64,000 nucleotides of DNA from DATADD01 sp046262355 (lineage in GTDB: Bacteria; Actinomycetota; CADDZG01; WHSQ01). The stretch's first letter is position 1, and each line of letters begins with the position of its first letter. The stretch covers positions 57,303 through 121,302 of the forward strand of contig JBHEMX010000061.1 of NCBI GenBank assembly GCA_046262355.1, in the 5' to 3' direction. Shown in pieces: positions 1 to 7,900 of this stretch. The translations under genes were made by a program, and so were the position numbers. The notes beneath the pieces were generated by a model. It did no database searches and was not told the origin of the DNA. It saw only the letters and a list, made by a program, of their open reading frames with translations.

Positions 1-117
1 TGCGCGCGAGCGCTCAGCGGCCACCCGACGCGGTGCTTCCCCCGGCCGGGGTGCGCCGCAACCTGTCACTACAACGGCAACGGCGACCAGCAAGCGCGCA
101 AGGCGACGAGGTGTCAT
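1..117 (-). CDS. lipoprotein, N-terminal part only
   Basis: The complement of this stretch reads from an ATG at 117 without a stop to the window edge (39 codons). It starts MTPRRLARLLVAVAVVV and continues TGCGAP, which is a basic n-region, a hydrophobic core and a lipobox (VTGC). That is a type II signal peptide, so the mature protein should be lipid-anchored at Cys20 on the outer face of the membrane. Nothing can be said about its function because the body lies outside the window. No Shine-Dalgarno is visible. A TAACCT -10 box ends 7 bases before the ATG, so a leaderless transcript is likely. Confidence 0.7.
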   Translation of the reverse strand, partial: MTPRRLARLLVAVAVVVTGCGAPRPGEAPRRVAAERSRA

Positions 118-124
118 CTGGGAA

Positions 125-167
125 AGGTTACACACGCGCATCGCGCTACGTCGCGGTCCTTTACCAT
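125..167. promoter_or_regulatory. divergent -10 boxes between lipoprotein and ABC-F genes
   Basis: On the minus strand TAACCT occupies 130-125, 7 bases from the lipoprotein ATG. On the plus strand TACCAT occupies 162-167 and would start a transcript near 174, giving the ABC-F gene a leader of about 50 bases with its own Shine-Dalgarno. Both fit the actinobacterial TANNNT -10 pattern. No convincing -35 is seen. The assignment is inferred from sequence only. Confidence 0.4.
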
Positions 168-223
168 TGACGGCCGCTCGCGCCGTCGGTACGACGAGTG
201 CGCAACCAGCTGGGAGTGATCGA

Positions 224-1801
224 GTGGCCGTCATCGATGTTTCTGACCTCAAGCATGCGCTGCCCGGTGGCAGGATCCTATTCGAAGATGTCTCGTTCCG
301 CGTCGGGAGCGGTCAGCACGTCGCGCTCGTCGGCGCGAACGGAACCGGCAAGACGACGATCCTGCGCCTTATCGCGCGAGAGGAACGCGTGCAGCAGGGT
401 CACATCCACGTCGACGGCGCGCTTGCATTCATGCCCCAGTTCATCGGCGTCTTCGGTGACGAGACCACGATCAATCAGTTCTTGATCCGGCTGTCGCCCA
501 AGCCGATCCAGGATGCCGCTCAGGAGCTGGAGCGCGCGGAGATCGGGTTGGCCGCCGACTCGACCGGCGCCCAGATGCGCTACGCGACCGCTCTGGCAAC
601 CTGGACGGAGGTGGGCGGGTACGACGCGGAGGTGTTGTGGGACACCTGCTGCATGCTCGCAGTAGGACGGTCCTTCGAGGCGATCGCCGGCCGTCTGCTG
701 GTGACGCTATCCGGTGGAGAGCAGAAGCGCCTCGCACTCGAGTCGCTGTTCCGTTCCGATGCGGTGGTCTTGTTGCTTGATGAGCCCGACAACTTCCTCG
801 ACATCGCCGGAAAGCGGTGGCTGGAACACACGATCAACACGTCGTCGAAGACGATCTTCTACGTGAGCCACGACCGAGCGCTGCTTGCGACCACGTCGAC
901 GCGCGTCGTGACGCTCGAGGCCAAGGGCGCGTGGACTCACGGCGCTTCCTTCGCCGGTTATCACGATGCGCGCGAGAGACGCATCGAGAGAGTCGAGGAA
1001 GAGCATCGACGGTATCGGGAGGAGCACCAGCGGCTCGTCGCCTCGATGAAGGAGTTGAAGCGTCGGGCGGCGATCTCAGATGCCCTCGCATCACGAGCGA
1101 AGGCAAGCGTCACGAAGCTGGAGCGTTTCGAGGAGACCAGCCGGCCACCGGAGCGGCCGGCGGACCAAGATATCCACGTGCGGCTGCGCGGTGGACGCAC
1201 CGGGAAGATCGCGTTTCGCGCCACGCAACTGTCGATACAGGATCTAACGGAGCCGTTCGATGCGGAGATCCTTTTCGGCGAGCGCATCGGCGTGGTCGGC
1301 TCCAACGGCACCGGCAAGAGTCACTTCCTGAGGTTGCTGAACGGGGAGGCGATCGAGCACGGAGGAGCCTGGATGTTGGGTGCCCGTGTGCGCGCCGGCC
1401 TCTTCTCTCAGATGCACGATCGCCCGGATCTCGGCGACAAGGCCCTTGTCGACATCATGACGAGTCGTGGACTGGAGCTCGGCGCGGCGATGGCGGGTCT
1501 GCGCCGCTACGAGTTGCGCTCTGTGGCATCGCAGCCGTTCTCGTTGCTGTCCGGAGGGCAACAGGCGCGCTTCCAGCTGCTCATATTGGAGCTCGCCGGT
1601 CCGACCATGCTGCTTCTCGATGAGCCCACGGACAACCTCGACGTCGCGTCCGCCGAAGCGTTGGAGCAAGGACTCGGGAACTACGAGGGAACGGTGATCG
1701 CGGTCACGCACGACAGATGGTTCATGCGCTTGCTCGACCGGTTCCTGGTCTTCAACGACGATGGAACGGTGGTCGAGTCGCCGGATCACCCCTACGGCTG
1801 A
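224..1801 (+). CDS. ABC-F family ATPase
   Basis: This is a 525-residue protein with two ABC ATPase domains on one chain and no membrane segments, the arrangement of ABC-F translation factors that act on ribosomes rather than transport. Domain 1 has Walker A GANGTGKT at residues 37-44, signature LSGGEQ at 162-167 and Walker B ending LLLDEP at 186-187. Domain 2 has GSNGTGKS at 359-366, LSGGQQ at 442-447 and LLLDEP followed by TDNLD. The inter-domain linker is charged and helical, as in the family. The GTG at 224 is preferred because GGGAG lies 7 bases ahead. An in-frame TTG at 167 overlaps the likely -10 box. Which ABC-F subgroup it belongs to (energy sensing or antibiotic resistance) cannot be decided here. 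It converges with the next gene, with only 4 bases between the stops. Confidence 0.88.
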   Translation: MAVIDVSDLKHALPGGRILFEDVSFRVGSGQHVALVGANGTGKTTILRLIAREERVQQGHIHVDGALAFMPQFIGVFGDETTINQFLIRLSPKPIQDAAQELERAEIGLAADSTGAQMRYATALATWTEVGGYDAEVLWDTCCMLAVGRSFEAIAGRLLVTLSGGEQKRLALESLFRSDAVVLLLDEPDNFLDIAGKRWLEHTINTSSKTIFYVSHDRALLATTSTRVVTLEAKGAWTHGASFAGYHDARERRIERVEEEHRRYREEHQRLVASMKELKRRAAISDALASRAKASVTKLERFEETSRPPERPADQDIHVRLRGGRTGKIAFRATQLSIQDLTEPFDAEILFGERIGVVGSNGTGKSHFLRLLNGEAIEHGGAWMLGARVRAGLFSQMHDRPDLGDKALVDIMTSRGLELGAAMAGLRRYELRSVASQPFSLLSGGQQARFQLLILELAGPTMLLLDEPTDNLDVASAEALEQGLGNYEGTVIAVTHDRWFMRLLDRFLVFNDDGTVVESPDHPYG

Positions 1802-1805
1802 GGCC

Positions 1806-2801
1806 CTACTCGAGCTTCGGCGACAGCAGTCTGGAGGGAGGAGTGCTTCGCTCTGCAAGGTGCGGAGCCACCTCGTGCCCCAACAGCGCGATGACCTCGA
1901 GATCATCATGCAGCAGGTTCTGTAGCATCACGCGTTCGACTCCTGCATCCTCGAGTTCTTGCAGGCGCGTCACGACCTGCTGAGGCGTCCCGACCACGGA
2001 TCGTGACCGGGATCCTTCCAACCACTGCTCCGGATCGCCGCCGGCGCCGCCTTTCGCCATAAGCCGACGAGAGCGGGCGAGCACGTCGGTCTGGTTGGCT
2101 CCGATGACCACAGAGGTCATCAGCGAGAAGCGCAGCTGGGCGGGATCGCGACCCTGGTGCTCCCAAGTGCGCGCCACGCGCGCGCGCCGTTCACGGCATT
2201 CGTCGACCGTCGCTTGAACGGTGTTGTACTCGTCGGCCCACCGGGCGGCGAGGGCGGCGCTCCTCCGGTGCGCCGAACCACCGACGATCAGCGGGGGGTG
2301 AGGTCGCTGCAGTGGCTTCGGCAGAGCTTCCAGGCCCGACAGACGGTAGTGCTTGCCCTCGAACGAGAACGGCCCTTCGGTCCACTGTCGATGCACGATC
2401 TCGATCTGCTCCTCGAGCATCTCCATGCGGGTCTCGCCCGACGGAAAGTCGAAGCCGTACGTCGCGTGCTCGTGCTCGTTCCAGCCCGCGCCCATGCCGA
2501 GCTCCACCCGTCCGGTCGAGATGTGATCGACGGTCGCAGCGCTCTTGGCGAGCACCGACGGATGCCGGAATGTGACCGGCGAGACGAGCGTCCCAAGGCG
2601 GAGCCGGGTCGTGCGCGCGGCGAGCCCGCCGAGCGTGGTCCAGGCATCGAGCGAAGCCCGCGCCTCCGTGCCCTGAACCGAGCTGAAGTGGTCGGAGCGG
2701 AAGAGGCCGTCGAGCCCGTAGTCCTCGCACGCCTGGGCGATCGTGACCCATTGGTTCCAGGAGACGTCCTCCTGGCCTTCGATCATCAGGCAGATGCGCA
2801 T
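1806..2801 (-). CDS. LLM-class F420-dependent oxidoreductase
   Basis: This is a 331-residue luciferase-like monooxygenase-fold protein. Family hallmarks are the LGTLVSPVTFRHP strand, the GRVELGMGAGWNEHEH segment after the VDHISTG helix, and PPLIVGG followed by an alanine-rich helix. In Actinomycetota such proteins usually use coenzyme F420 to oxidise or reduce small organic substrates, but the substrate is unknown. The open frame extends much further upstream, but only over the antisense of the neighbouring kinase gene. The ATG at 2801 gives the normal family N-terminus (MRICLMIEG). It is divergent from the UbiB-like gene. Confidence 0.85.
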   Translation of the reverse strand: MRICLMIEGQEDVSWNQWVTIAQACEDYGLDGLFRSDHFSSVQGTEARASLDAWTTLGGLAARTTRLRLGTLVSPVTFRHPSVLAKSAATVDHISTGRVELGMGAGWNEHEHATYGFDFPSGETRMEMLEEQIEIVHRQWTEGPFSFEGKHYRLSGLEALPKPLQRPHPPLIVGGSAHRRSAALAARWADEYNTVQATVDECRERRARVARTWEHQGRDPAQLRFSLMTSVVIGANQTDVLARSRRLMAKGGAGGDPEQWLEGSRSRSVVGTPQQVVTRLQELEDAGVERVMLQNLLHDDLEVIALLGHEVAPHLAERSTPPSRLLSPKLE

Positions 2802-2820
2802 GTGAACCTCGGTCGTCGTC

Positions 2821-2840
2821 CGGCCCCGTCGTCGGGGCCG
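2821..2840. repeat. perfect 8-bp-arm inverted repeat in a divergent intergenic region
   Basis: CGGCCCCG at 2821-2828 and CGGGGCCG at 2833-2840 are exact reverse complements around a 4-base TCGT centre. The element sits between the LLM gene start (2801) and the UbiB -10 box (2853). It could be an operator for one or both genes, or a hairpin in the LLM leader. No T-run follows, so it is not a classical terminator. Confidence 0.45.
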
Positions 2841-2864
2841 CGTCGCGTCTTCTACCATCCTTTC

Positions 2865-4289
2865 ATGACCGAAGAGAAGCAGCCCCAGCAGCCGATGCCG
2901 ACCGGCTGGCTGCAGCGCGGCGCGCGCATCGTCGGTGCCACCGGGAAGTCGGCGACCCGCTTCGTCGGCACGCGCTTCAAGTCGTTCGCGGCGCCGGAGC
3001 GCGCGCAGGAGTTCCTGCAGGGCTTCCACGAAGATACTGCACAGGAGCTCGTCACGATGCTCGGCGAGATGAAGGGCGCGGCCATGAAGCTGGGTCAGCT
3101 CGCGTCCTTCTACGAGTTCGGCACGCCCAGCGAGTATCTCACCACCTATCGTGACGCGATGACCATGCTGCAGAACTCGGCTCCGCCGATGGATGCAGCG
3201 ACCGCGAAGAGCGTCATCGCCGAGGAGTTCGGCAAGCCCGCCGAGGACGTCTTCGCGAGCTTCGAGGATGCTTCCGTTGCGGCGGCGTCGATCGGCCAGG
3301 TCCACCGGGCGACTCTCCCCTCGGGGGAGACGGTGGCGGTCAAGATCCAGTATCCGGGCGTCGACGAGGCGATCCGGTCGGACCTCAAGAACGTATCTGC
3401 CATGAGCAAGCTCGCCGTAGCGATCGCGCCGAACCTCGATCCGAAGGAGGTCGCCGACGAGGTTCGCGAGCGCGTCCTCGAGGAACTCGACTATCGGCGG
3501 GAGGCCGCGAACCAGCAGCGGATCGCGCGCCTCTTCAATGGTCATCCGTTCATCGTCGTGCCTAAGGTCTACCCCGCGTATTGCCGCACTCGTGTGATCA
3601 CGCAGGAGTTCATCGAAGGTGCGCCGTTCATGTCATCGTTCGGATGGGCGCAAGAGGACAAAGATCAGCTTGCCGAGATCCTGTATCGTTTCTTCTACGG
3701 GAGCCTCAACCGATTCCTGTTGTTCTCGGCGGATCCTCATCCCGGCAACTATCTTCTGCTCGACGACGGACGCGTTGCGTTCCTCGACTTCGGTCTCGTT
3801 CGCTCGGTCGACCCGGGGACGCTTCAGCTCCTGCACGAGGTCGTGCTCGCGTTGATAGCGGACGACAAGCAGGCGGGACGGACGGCACTCGAGGGACTCG
3901 GCATCCTCAATCGCAAGACCCCGGAGATCGATGCGATCTGGGACCACCTCAAGATGCTGAACGGGCCCGTTCTCGAGGACCGCGAGGTGAAGATGACCCC
4001 TCCGCTCGTGGGCGAGATCGCGGCGGCGGGGTTCGATCCCGGCTCGGACGCCTTTCAGACCCTGCGCAAGGTCGGCGTTCCCGGTGTGATCGTGACGCTC
4101 AATCGCATGTCCTTCGGCGTCACCTCGCTTCTGGGACGGCTCGAGGCGACTGCCAACTGGCATGCGATCGCGCGCGAGATCTGGTACGGCGAGGACTCTC
4201 GCACGGAGCTCGGCAAGCAGGAGCAGCGCTGGCTCGATGAGGCGCATCCGAACTGGGTGCCGCCTCTCAAGGGGAACCAGAGCGACTAG
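2865..4289 (+). CDS. ABC1/UbiB/AarF-family atypical kinase
   Basis: This 474-residue protein carries the hallmarks of the UbiB (ABC1/ADCK) protein-kinase-like family: the KLGQ motif at residue 75, the alanine-rich loop in AAASIGQVHRA, the ATP lysine in VAVKIQYP, the catalytic DPHPGN at residue 290 and the metal-binding DFG in FLDFGLV. Members act in or regulate isoprenoid-lipid and quinone metabolism through ATPase activity. No C-terminal membrane helices are obvious, unlike E. coli UbiB. The ATG at 2865 follows a TACCAT -10 box (2853-2858) by 6 bases with no Shine-Dalgarno, so the message is probably leaderless. A precise role is not assignable. Confidence 0.88.
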   Translation: MTEEKQPQQPMPTGWLQRGARIVGATGKSATRFVGTRFKSFAAPERAQEFLQGFHEDTAQELVTMLGEMKGAAMKLGQLASFYEFGTPSEYLTTYRDAMTMLQNSAPPMDAATAKSVIAEEFGKPAEDVFASFEDASVAAASIGQVHRATLPSGETVAVKIQYPGVDEAIRSDLKNVSAMSKLAVAIAPNLDPKEVADEVRERVLEELDYRREAANQQRIARLFNGHPFIVVPKVYPAYCRTRVITQEFIEGAPFMSSFGWAQEDKDQLAEILYRFFYGSLNRFLLFSADPHPGNYLLLDDGRVAFLDFGLVRSVDPGTLQLLHEVVLALIADDKQAGRTALEGLGILNRKTPEIDAIWDHLKMLNGPVLEDREVKMTPPLVGEIAAAGFDPGSDAFQTLRKVGVPGVIVTLNRMSFGVTSLLGRLEATANWHAIAREIWYGEDSRTELGKQEQRWLDEAHPNWVPPLKGNQSD

Positions 4290-4342
4290 TCGCTCCGGCA
4301 CCGACACCTGCCGGCGGCTCGCCGTGGTTTAGTACTCGCGAT

Positions 4343-5188
4343 ATGGAGGCACCAACGCAGGTCACGGTCGCCTATCAAGGCGAGGCGGGCGCCTACTCCG
4401 AAGAGGGCGCGCAGACGCTGTGGCCGCAGGCAGATCACCTCCCGCTCGCGTCGATAAGGAAGGTGTTCGAGGCAGTTGAGGTGGGTCGCGTCGACTTCGG
4501 ACTCGTGCCGATGGAGAACTCACAGGCGGGGAGCATCAACGAGACCTACGACCTCTTCCTCAAGCACGGTCTGCATCTCGTCGGCGAGGCCGTCGTCCGG
4601 GTCAACCACTGCCTCGTCGCGCTACCCGGCACGGCGATCGACGATCTCCAGGAGGTGATGTCGCATCCACAGGCGATCGCGCAGTGCGAGGAGTTCCTTG
4701 CGGCGCTGGGCATCGGGATCCGAGCGGAGTACGACACCGCCGGAGCGGCGCGCCGCATCGCCGACGAGAAACTCGACGTCAGTGGCGCGATCGCGTCGCG
4801 GCGCGCCGCGGACCTGTATGGGCTCGCCGTGCTCGCCGAGAGCATCCAGACCTATCCCGACAATTACACGCGCTTCGGAGCGCTGTCGCGCCATCCCGTC
4901 CCCTTGATGCCACCCACCAAGACATCGCTGGTCTTCGGCGTGGGGCACGTCGCAGGATCGCTCTACAGGTGCCTGGGAGCCTTCGCCGAGCGGCACCTGA
5001 GCCTCAACAAGCTCGAGTCGCGCCCGCGCGGGGGCCGCCCGTGGGAGTATGTCTTCTACGCCGATGTCGAGGCGCCTTCGTCCGCCCCCGAGATGGTCGA
5101 TGCGCTCGCGGAGGTGAGCGAGCACTCTACGTTCACGAGACTGCTGGGCAGCTATGCGGCCGGTTTCGTGCGGCGCCCCGCCGGATAG
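4343..5188 (+). CDS. pheA: prephenate dehydratase
   Basis: This 281-residue enzyme converts prephenate to phenylpyruvate in phenylalanine synthesis. The catalytic domain runs from VAYQGEAGAYSEEGA near the N-terminus, through the VPMENSQAGSI loop, to NYTRF, which holds the catalytic threonine and arginine. An ACT domain follows (KTSLVFGV to the LSLNKLESRPRG segment), whose ESRP motif is the phenylalanine-binding site used for feedback inhibition. No chorismate mutase domain is fused, which is usual for actinobacterial PheA. The ATG at 4343 starts after a weak TAGTAC box. The gene stands alone, with an aldehyde dehydrogenase 79 bases downstream. Confidence 0.93.
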   Translation: MEAPTQVTVAYQGEAGAYSEEGAQTLWPQADHLPLASIRKVFEAVEVGRVDFGLVPMENSQAGSINETYDLFLKHGLHLVGEAVVRVNHCLVALPGTAIDDLQEVMSHPQAIAQCEEFLAALGIGIRAEYDTAGAARRIADEKLDVSGAIASRRAADLYGLAVLAESIQTYPDNYTRFGALSRHPVPLMPPTKTSLVFGVGHVAGSLYRCLGAFAERHLSLNKLESRPRGGRPWEYVFYADVEAPSSAPEMVDALAEVSEHSTFTRLLGSYAAGFVRRPAG

Positions 5189-5267
5189 GCTCACTCGAGC
5201 GAGTCATCTCGCCGCCTGGCGAATCGGTCGACGAGCGATCCAACGCGCAAGCACCAGGAGGGAACCC

Positions 5268-6749
5268 GTGGCCCAAGTCGAGCTGCTGCCGGAGACGACG
5301 AGGTTCATCGAGCAGTCGCCGAAGATGTTGATCGGAGGGAGCTTCGTCGGCGCGCGCTCGGGTGACACGTTCGACGCCATCGATCCCTCAACGGCGAAGG
5401 TGCTGACGCAGGTGCCGCGCGCAGGGACCGAGGATGTCGATGCCGCCGTCGCCGCGGCGCGCGCCGCGGTGGAGGATCGACGCTGGAGTGGGCTCAGACC
5501 GGGCAAGCGGACCGAGCTCCTGGGCAAGGTCGCCGAGCAGATCAAGAGGCGGATGCCGGAGCTGTCGCAAATAGAAGCCATGGATGCGGGGAAACCCCTC
5601 AAGCTCGCGGCCGGCGAGATCTGGGCGGCGGCCGAGGCGTTCCGTTACTACGCGGGGTGGCCGACGAAGGTGTACGGCGAGACCGACCCGACGGACGATC
5701 GGATGTTCGTCTATTCGCTGCGGGAGCCACTCGGCGTGTGCGCGGGGATCATCCCGTGGAACTTCCCCCTGATCATGGCCTCGTGGAAGGTCGCGCCGGC
5801 GCTCGCATTCGGCAACTGCGTCGTGCTCAAGCCGGCCGAGCAGACGTCGTTGACCGCACTCAGGCTCGCTGCTCTCTGCCTCGAGGCGGGGATCCCGGAG
5901 GGCGTCGTCAACGTCGTTACGGGGTTCGGGTCCGAGACGGGCCAAGCTCTCGCCCAACATCGCGACGTCGACAAGGTGGCGTTCACCGGTTCGACGGAGG
6001 TGGGCCGCAAGGTCCTTCATGCGTCCGAGGGCAATCTCAAGCGCGTGTCGCTGGAGCTGGGCGGCAAGTCGCCCAACATCGTGTTCGCCGACGCAGACAT
6101 GAGGCGAGCTTGCAAGGGCTCGATGATGGGTGTGTTCTCCAACTCAGGTCAGGTTTGCACTGCGGGGTCTCGCATCCTCGTGGAGCGCTCGATCCATGAC
6201 GACTTCGTGGCCTCGCTCGTCGAGGCGACGGAATCCATGACGCTCGGGCCCGCGCTCGACGAGGACACGGGCTTCGGCCCGCTCGTCTCGGCCGAGCAGC
6301 GCGATCGTGTCACCGGATACATCGACATCGGGCGCTCCGAGGGAGCGGAGATCGCCACGGGCGGCGCCGTCCCAGACGACCTCGGAGCGGGCTACTTCGT
6401 CAAGCCGACGATCTTCACGGGCGTGCGCAACAACATGCGGATCGCGCAGGAGGAGATCTTCGGACCCGTTGCGGCGGTGATCGAGGTGGACGACGTCGAC
6501 GCGGCGATCGCAGTGGCCAACGACTCGATCTATGGTTTGGCCGCGGCCGTATGGACGCGCGACATCTCCAAGGCTCATCGCGTTGCCAGAGGCATCAGGG
6601 CGGGGACGGTGTGGGTCAACACGGCAGGCCTCTACGATCCGGCGGTGTCCTTCGGGGGTTACAAGCAGTCCGGCTTTGGCCGCGAGCTGGGCCTTCACTC
6701 GATGGAGACCTACACCCAGACAAAGTCCGTGTGGGTCGACCTGAGATAG
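5268..6749 (+). CDS. NAD(P)-dependent aldehyde dehydrogenase
   Basis: This 493-residue class 2-type aldehyde dehydrogenase oxidises an aldehyde to the acid. Visible are the coenzyme-binding segment IIPWNFPL, the FTGSTEVGR turn, the glutamate motif LELGGKSPNIVF and the nucleophile at Cys297 in SGQVCTAGSR. The C-terminal FGGYKQSGFGRELG is standard. The best resemblance is to betaine-aldehyde or gamma-aminobutyraldehyde dehydrogenases, but substrate choice cannot be read from sequence. The GTG at 5268 has AGGAGGG at a good distance. The open frame reaches upstream to 5154, but that part overlaps pheA and has no family match. Confidence 0.88.
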   Translation: MAQVELLPETTRFIEQSPKMLIGGSFVGARSGDTFDAIDPSTAKVLTQVPRAGTEDVDAAVAAARAAVEDRRWSGLRPGKRTELLGKVAEQIKRRMPELSQIEAMDAGKPLKLAAGEIWAAAEAFRYYAGWPTKVYGETDPTDDRMFVYSLREPLGVCAGIIPWNFPLIMASWKVAPALAFGNCVVLKPAEQTSLTALRLAALCLEAGIPEGVVNVVTGFGSETGQALAQHRDVDKVAFTGSTEVGRKVLHASEGNLKRVSLELGGKSPNIVFADADMRRACKGSMMGVFSNSGQVCTAGSRILVERSIHDDFVASLVEATESMTLGPALDEDTGFGPLVSAEQRDRVTGYIDIGRSEGAEIATGGAVPDDLGAGYFVKPTIFTGVRNNMRIAQEEIFGPVAAVIEVDDVDAAIAVANDSIYGLAAAVWTRDISKAHRVARGIRAGTVWVNTAGLYDPAVSFGGYKQSGFGRELGLHSMETYTQTKSVWVDLR

Positions 6750-6755
6750 GCGCCG

Positions 6756-7025
6756 TCACCGTACGGTGAAGCCGCTCTCACCGGTGGGCTCCTCGTCCTC
6801 GACGGAGACCGAATCGACGTCGGCGGCGCGCGGACCGGAGCTGCACCATTCGATGAGGCCGTCGACGGCTTCCTGCTCGCCCTCGAAGCTCGCCTCCACG
6901 CGGCCGTCCGGCGTGTTTCGGACCCATCCGGCAAGGCCCGCGTCCGCGGCTCGTTCACGGCAGCTGTCGCGAAAGAAGACCCCCTGCACCCGCCCCGAGA
7001 CCAGCACGCGCCGCCTTATCGTCAC
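6756..7025 (-). CDS. acyP: acylphosphatase
   Basis: This 89-residue acylphosphatase hydrolyses carboxyl-phosphate bonds such as that of 1,3-bisphosphoglycerate. The phosphate loop VSGRVQGVFFR contains the conserved arginine (GRVQGV.FR pattern), and the family helix and NTPDGRVE turn follow. The GTG at 7025 overlaps the stop of the preceding HesB-like gene in a GTGA arrangement (7022-7025), so the two are translationally coupled. It converges with the aldehyde dehydrogenase. Confidence 0.9.
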   Translation of the reverse strand: MTIRRRVLVSGRVQGVFFRDSCRERAADAGLAGWVRNTPDGRVEASFEGEQEAVDGLIEWCSSGPRAADVDSVSVEDEEPTGESGFTVR

Positions 7026-7315
7026 GTTGGTTCCGCCGGTCTGACCACGACGATGTCGTGTTGGGGTTCGACCACGACGACCGCCTCTGGTATCGCCGCC
7101 GTGACCGCGGGATCGACGAACAGCTTGATGCCGCCGGAGTCGATCACCGACTCCCCCGAGAGGGGTGCAGCGGCCAGCTCTACCTGGATGTCGGCTCCAC
7201 CGCCGAGGCCGTGCGCGACGCGCAACCGTATCCCGCCCCGGTCGGCGGGTATGCCTCCGAGCTCCAAGGAGCGTCGGAGAACCTCGACCGCCTCGTCGGT
7301 TATCTCGATGGCCAT
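7022..7315 (-). CDS. HesB/IscA-like fold protein lacking all cluster cysteines
   Basis: This 97-residue protein has the IscA/HesB layout: an N-terminal ITDEAVEVLRRSLELGG helix, a GGIRLRVAHGLGGGADIQVEL beta segment and GIKLFVDPAV. Active A-type Fe-S carriers have one cysteine at the position of this HGLGG stretch and a CxC near the C-terminus. This protein contains no cysteine at all, so it cannot hold a cluster in the usual way. The genome's cysteine-containing paralogue is at 39966-40337. AGGAGG lies just before the ATG at 7315. It is coupled to acylphosphatase by a 4-base overlap. The fold assignment is by pattern; the function is unknown. Confidence 0.7.
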   Translation of the reverse strand: MAIEITDEAVEVLRRSLELGGIPADRGGIRLRVAHGLGGGADIQVELAAAPLSGESVIDSGGIKLFVDPAVTAAIPEAVVVVEPQHDIVVVRPAEPT

Positions 7316-7383
7316 CGAACCTCCTATCCTGCTGACGATAAACCGGCACGCCCGACGGGTGAGGCTACGAGGAGGGTCATCCA

Positions 7384-7782
7384 GTGGACAAGCGAGTACA
7401 ACGCTTCCTCGAGAACAACCATGGAGCGATCATGACGACGCTGAAGAAGGGCGGCGCGCCCCACGTGGCCCGCGTCGGGGTGGGGCTCGTCGACGGCAAG
7501 CTGTGGAGCTCGGGCACCCAAACCCGCGTTCGGACCCGGCATCTCAGGAGGGACCCCCGTGGCGCTCTGTGCGTGCTCGACGCCTCCAACCCCTATAGCT
7601 GGCTGGGGATCGAGTCGAGGATCACGATCCTCGAAGGACCTGAGGCGCCCGATCTGAACCTAGCCCTCTACCGAGCGATCGCGGGGGAGCCCGACGACGT
7701 CGACGAGTACAAACGCGCGATGGTCGAGGAGCAGAGGCTCATCTACGAGTTCTCGATCGAACGAACCTACGGTCAGTTCTGA
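7384..7782 (+). CDS. PPOX-class F420-dependent oxidoreductase
   Basis: This 132-residue member of the split-barrel pyridoxamine-oxidase-like family has MTTLKKGGAPHVARVGVGLVDGKLW, the TQTRVRTRHLRRDPR stretch that binds the cofactor phosphate, and a Y.W.GIESRITIL strand. Related actinobacterial proteins bind F420 or flavin and reduce small molecules. The GTG at 7384 has AGGAGGG ahead with a suitable gap. It is divergent from the HesB-like gene. Confidence 0.82.
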   Translation: MDKRVQRFLENNHGAIMTTLKKGGAPHVARVGVGLVDGKLWSSGTQTRVRTRHLRRDPRGALCVLDASNPYSWLGIESRITILEGPEAPDLNLALYRAIAGEPDDVDEYKRAMVEEQRLIYEFSIERTYGQF

Positions 7783-7807
7783 GTCGCCCGGCGCGCCTCC
7801 TTGGGGG

Positions 7808-7852
7808 ACGCCTACGCATTGTGCGCAACCGCCGTCAAGTGGCGTAAGGCGT
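7808..7852. repeat. imperfect stem in the leader region of the c-di-GMP enzyme
   Basis: ACGCCTACGC (7808-7817) can pair with GCGTAAGGCGT (7842-7852) with one bulged A. A small TTG/CAA stem lies inside. It lies 49 bases before the ATG of the GGDEF/HD-GYP gene and just after the stop of the PPOX gene. It could be a structured leader or the PPOX terminator. It does not match a GEMM riboswitch as I know that motif. Confidence 0.3.
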
Positions 7853-7900
7853 GGGTCGATAGGACTGAGAATCCCCACCCACGTCGATCCGGACGGTGCC

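Noticed and set aside
2157..2864. N-terminal extension of the UbiB-like kinase
   Set aside because: That stretch is antisense to the LLM oxidoreductase and lacks similarity to the kinase family.
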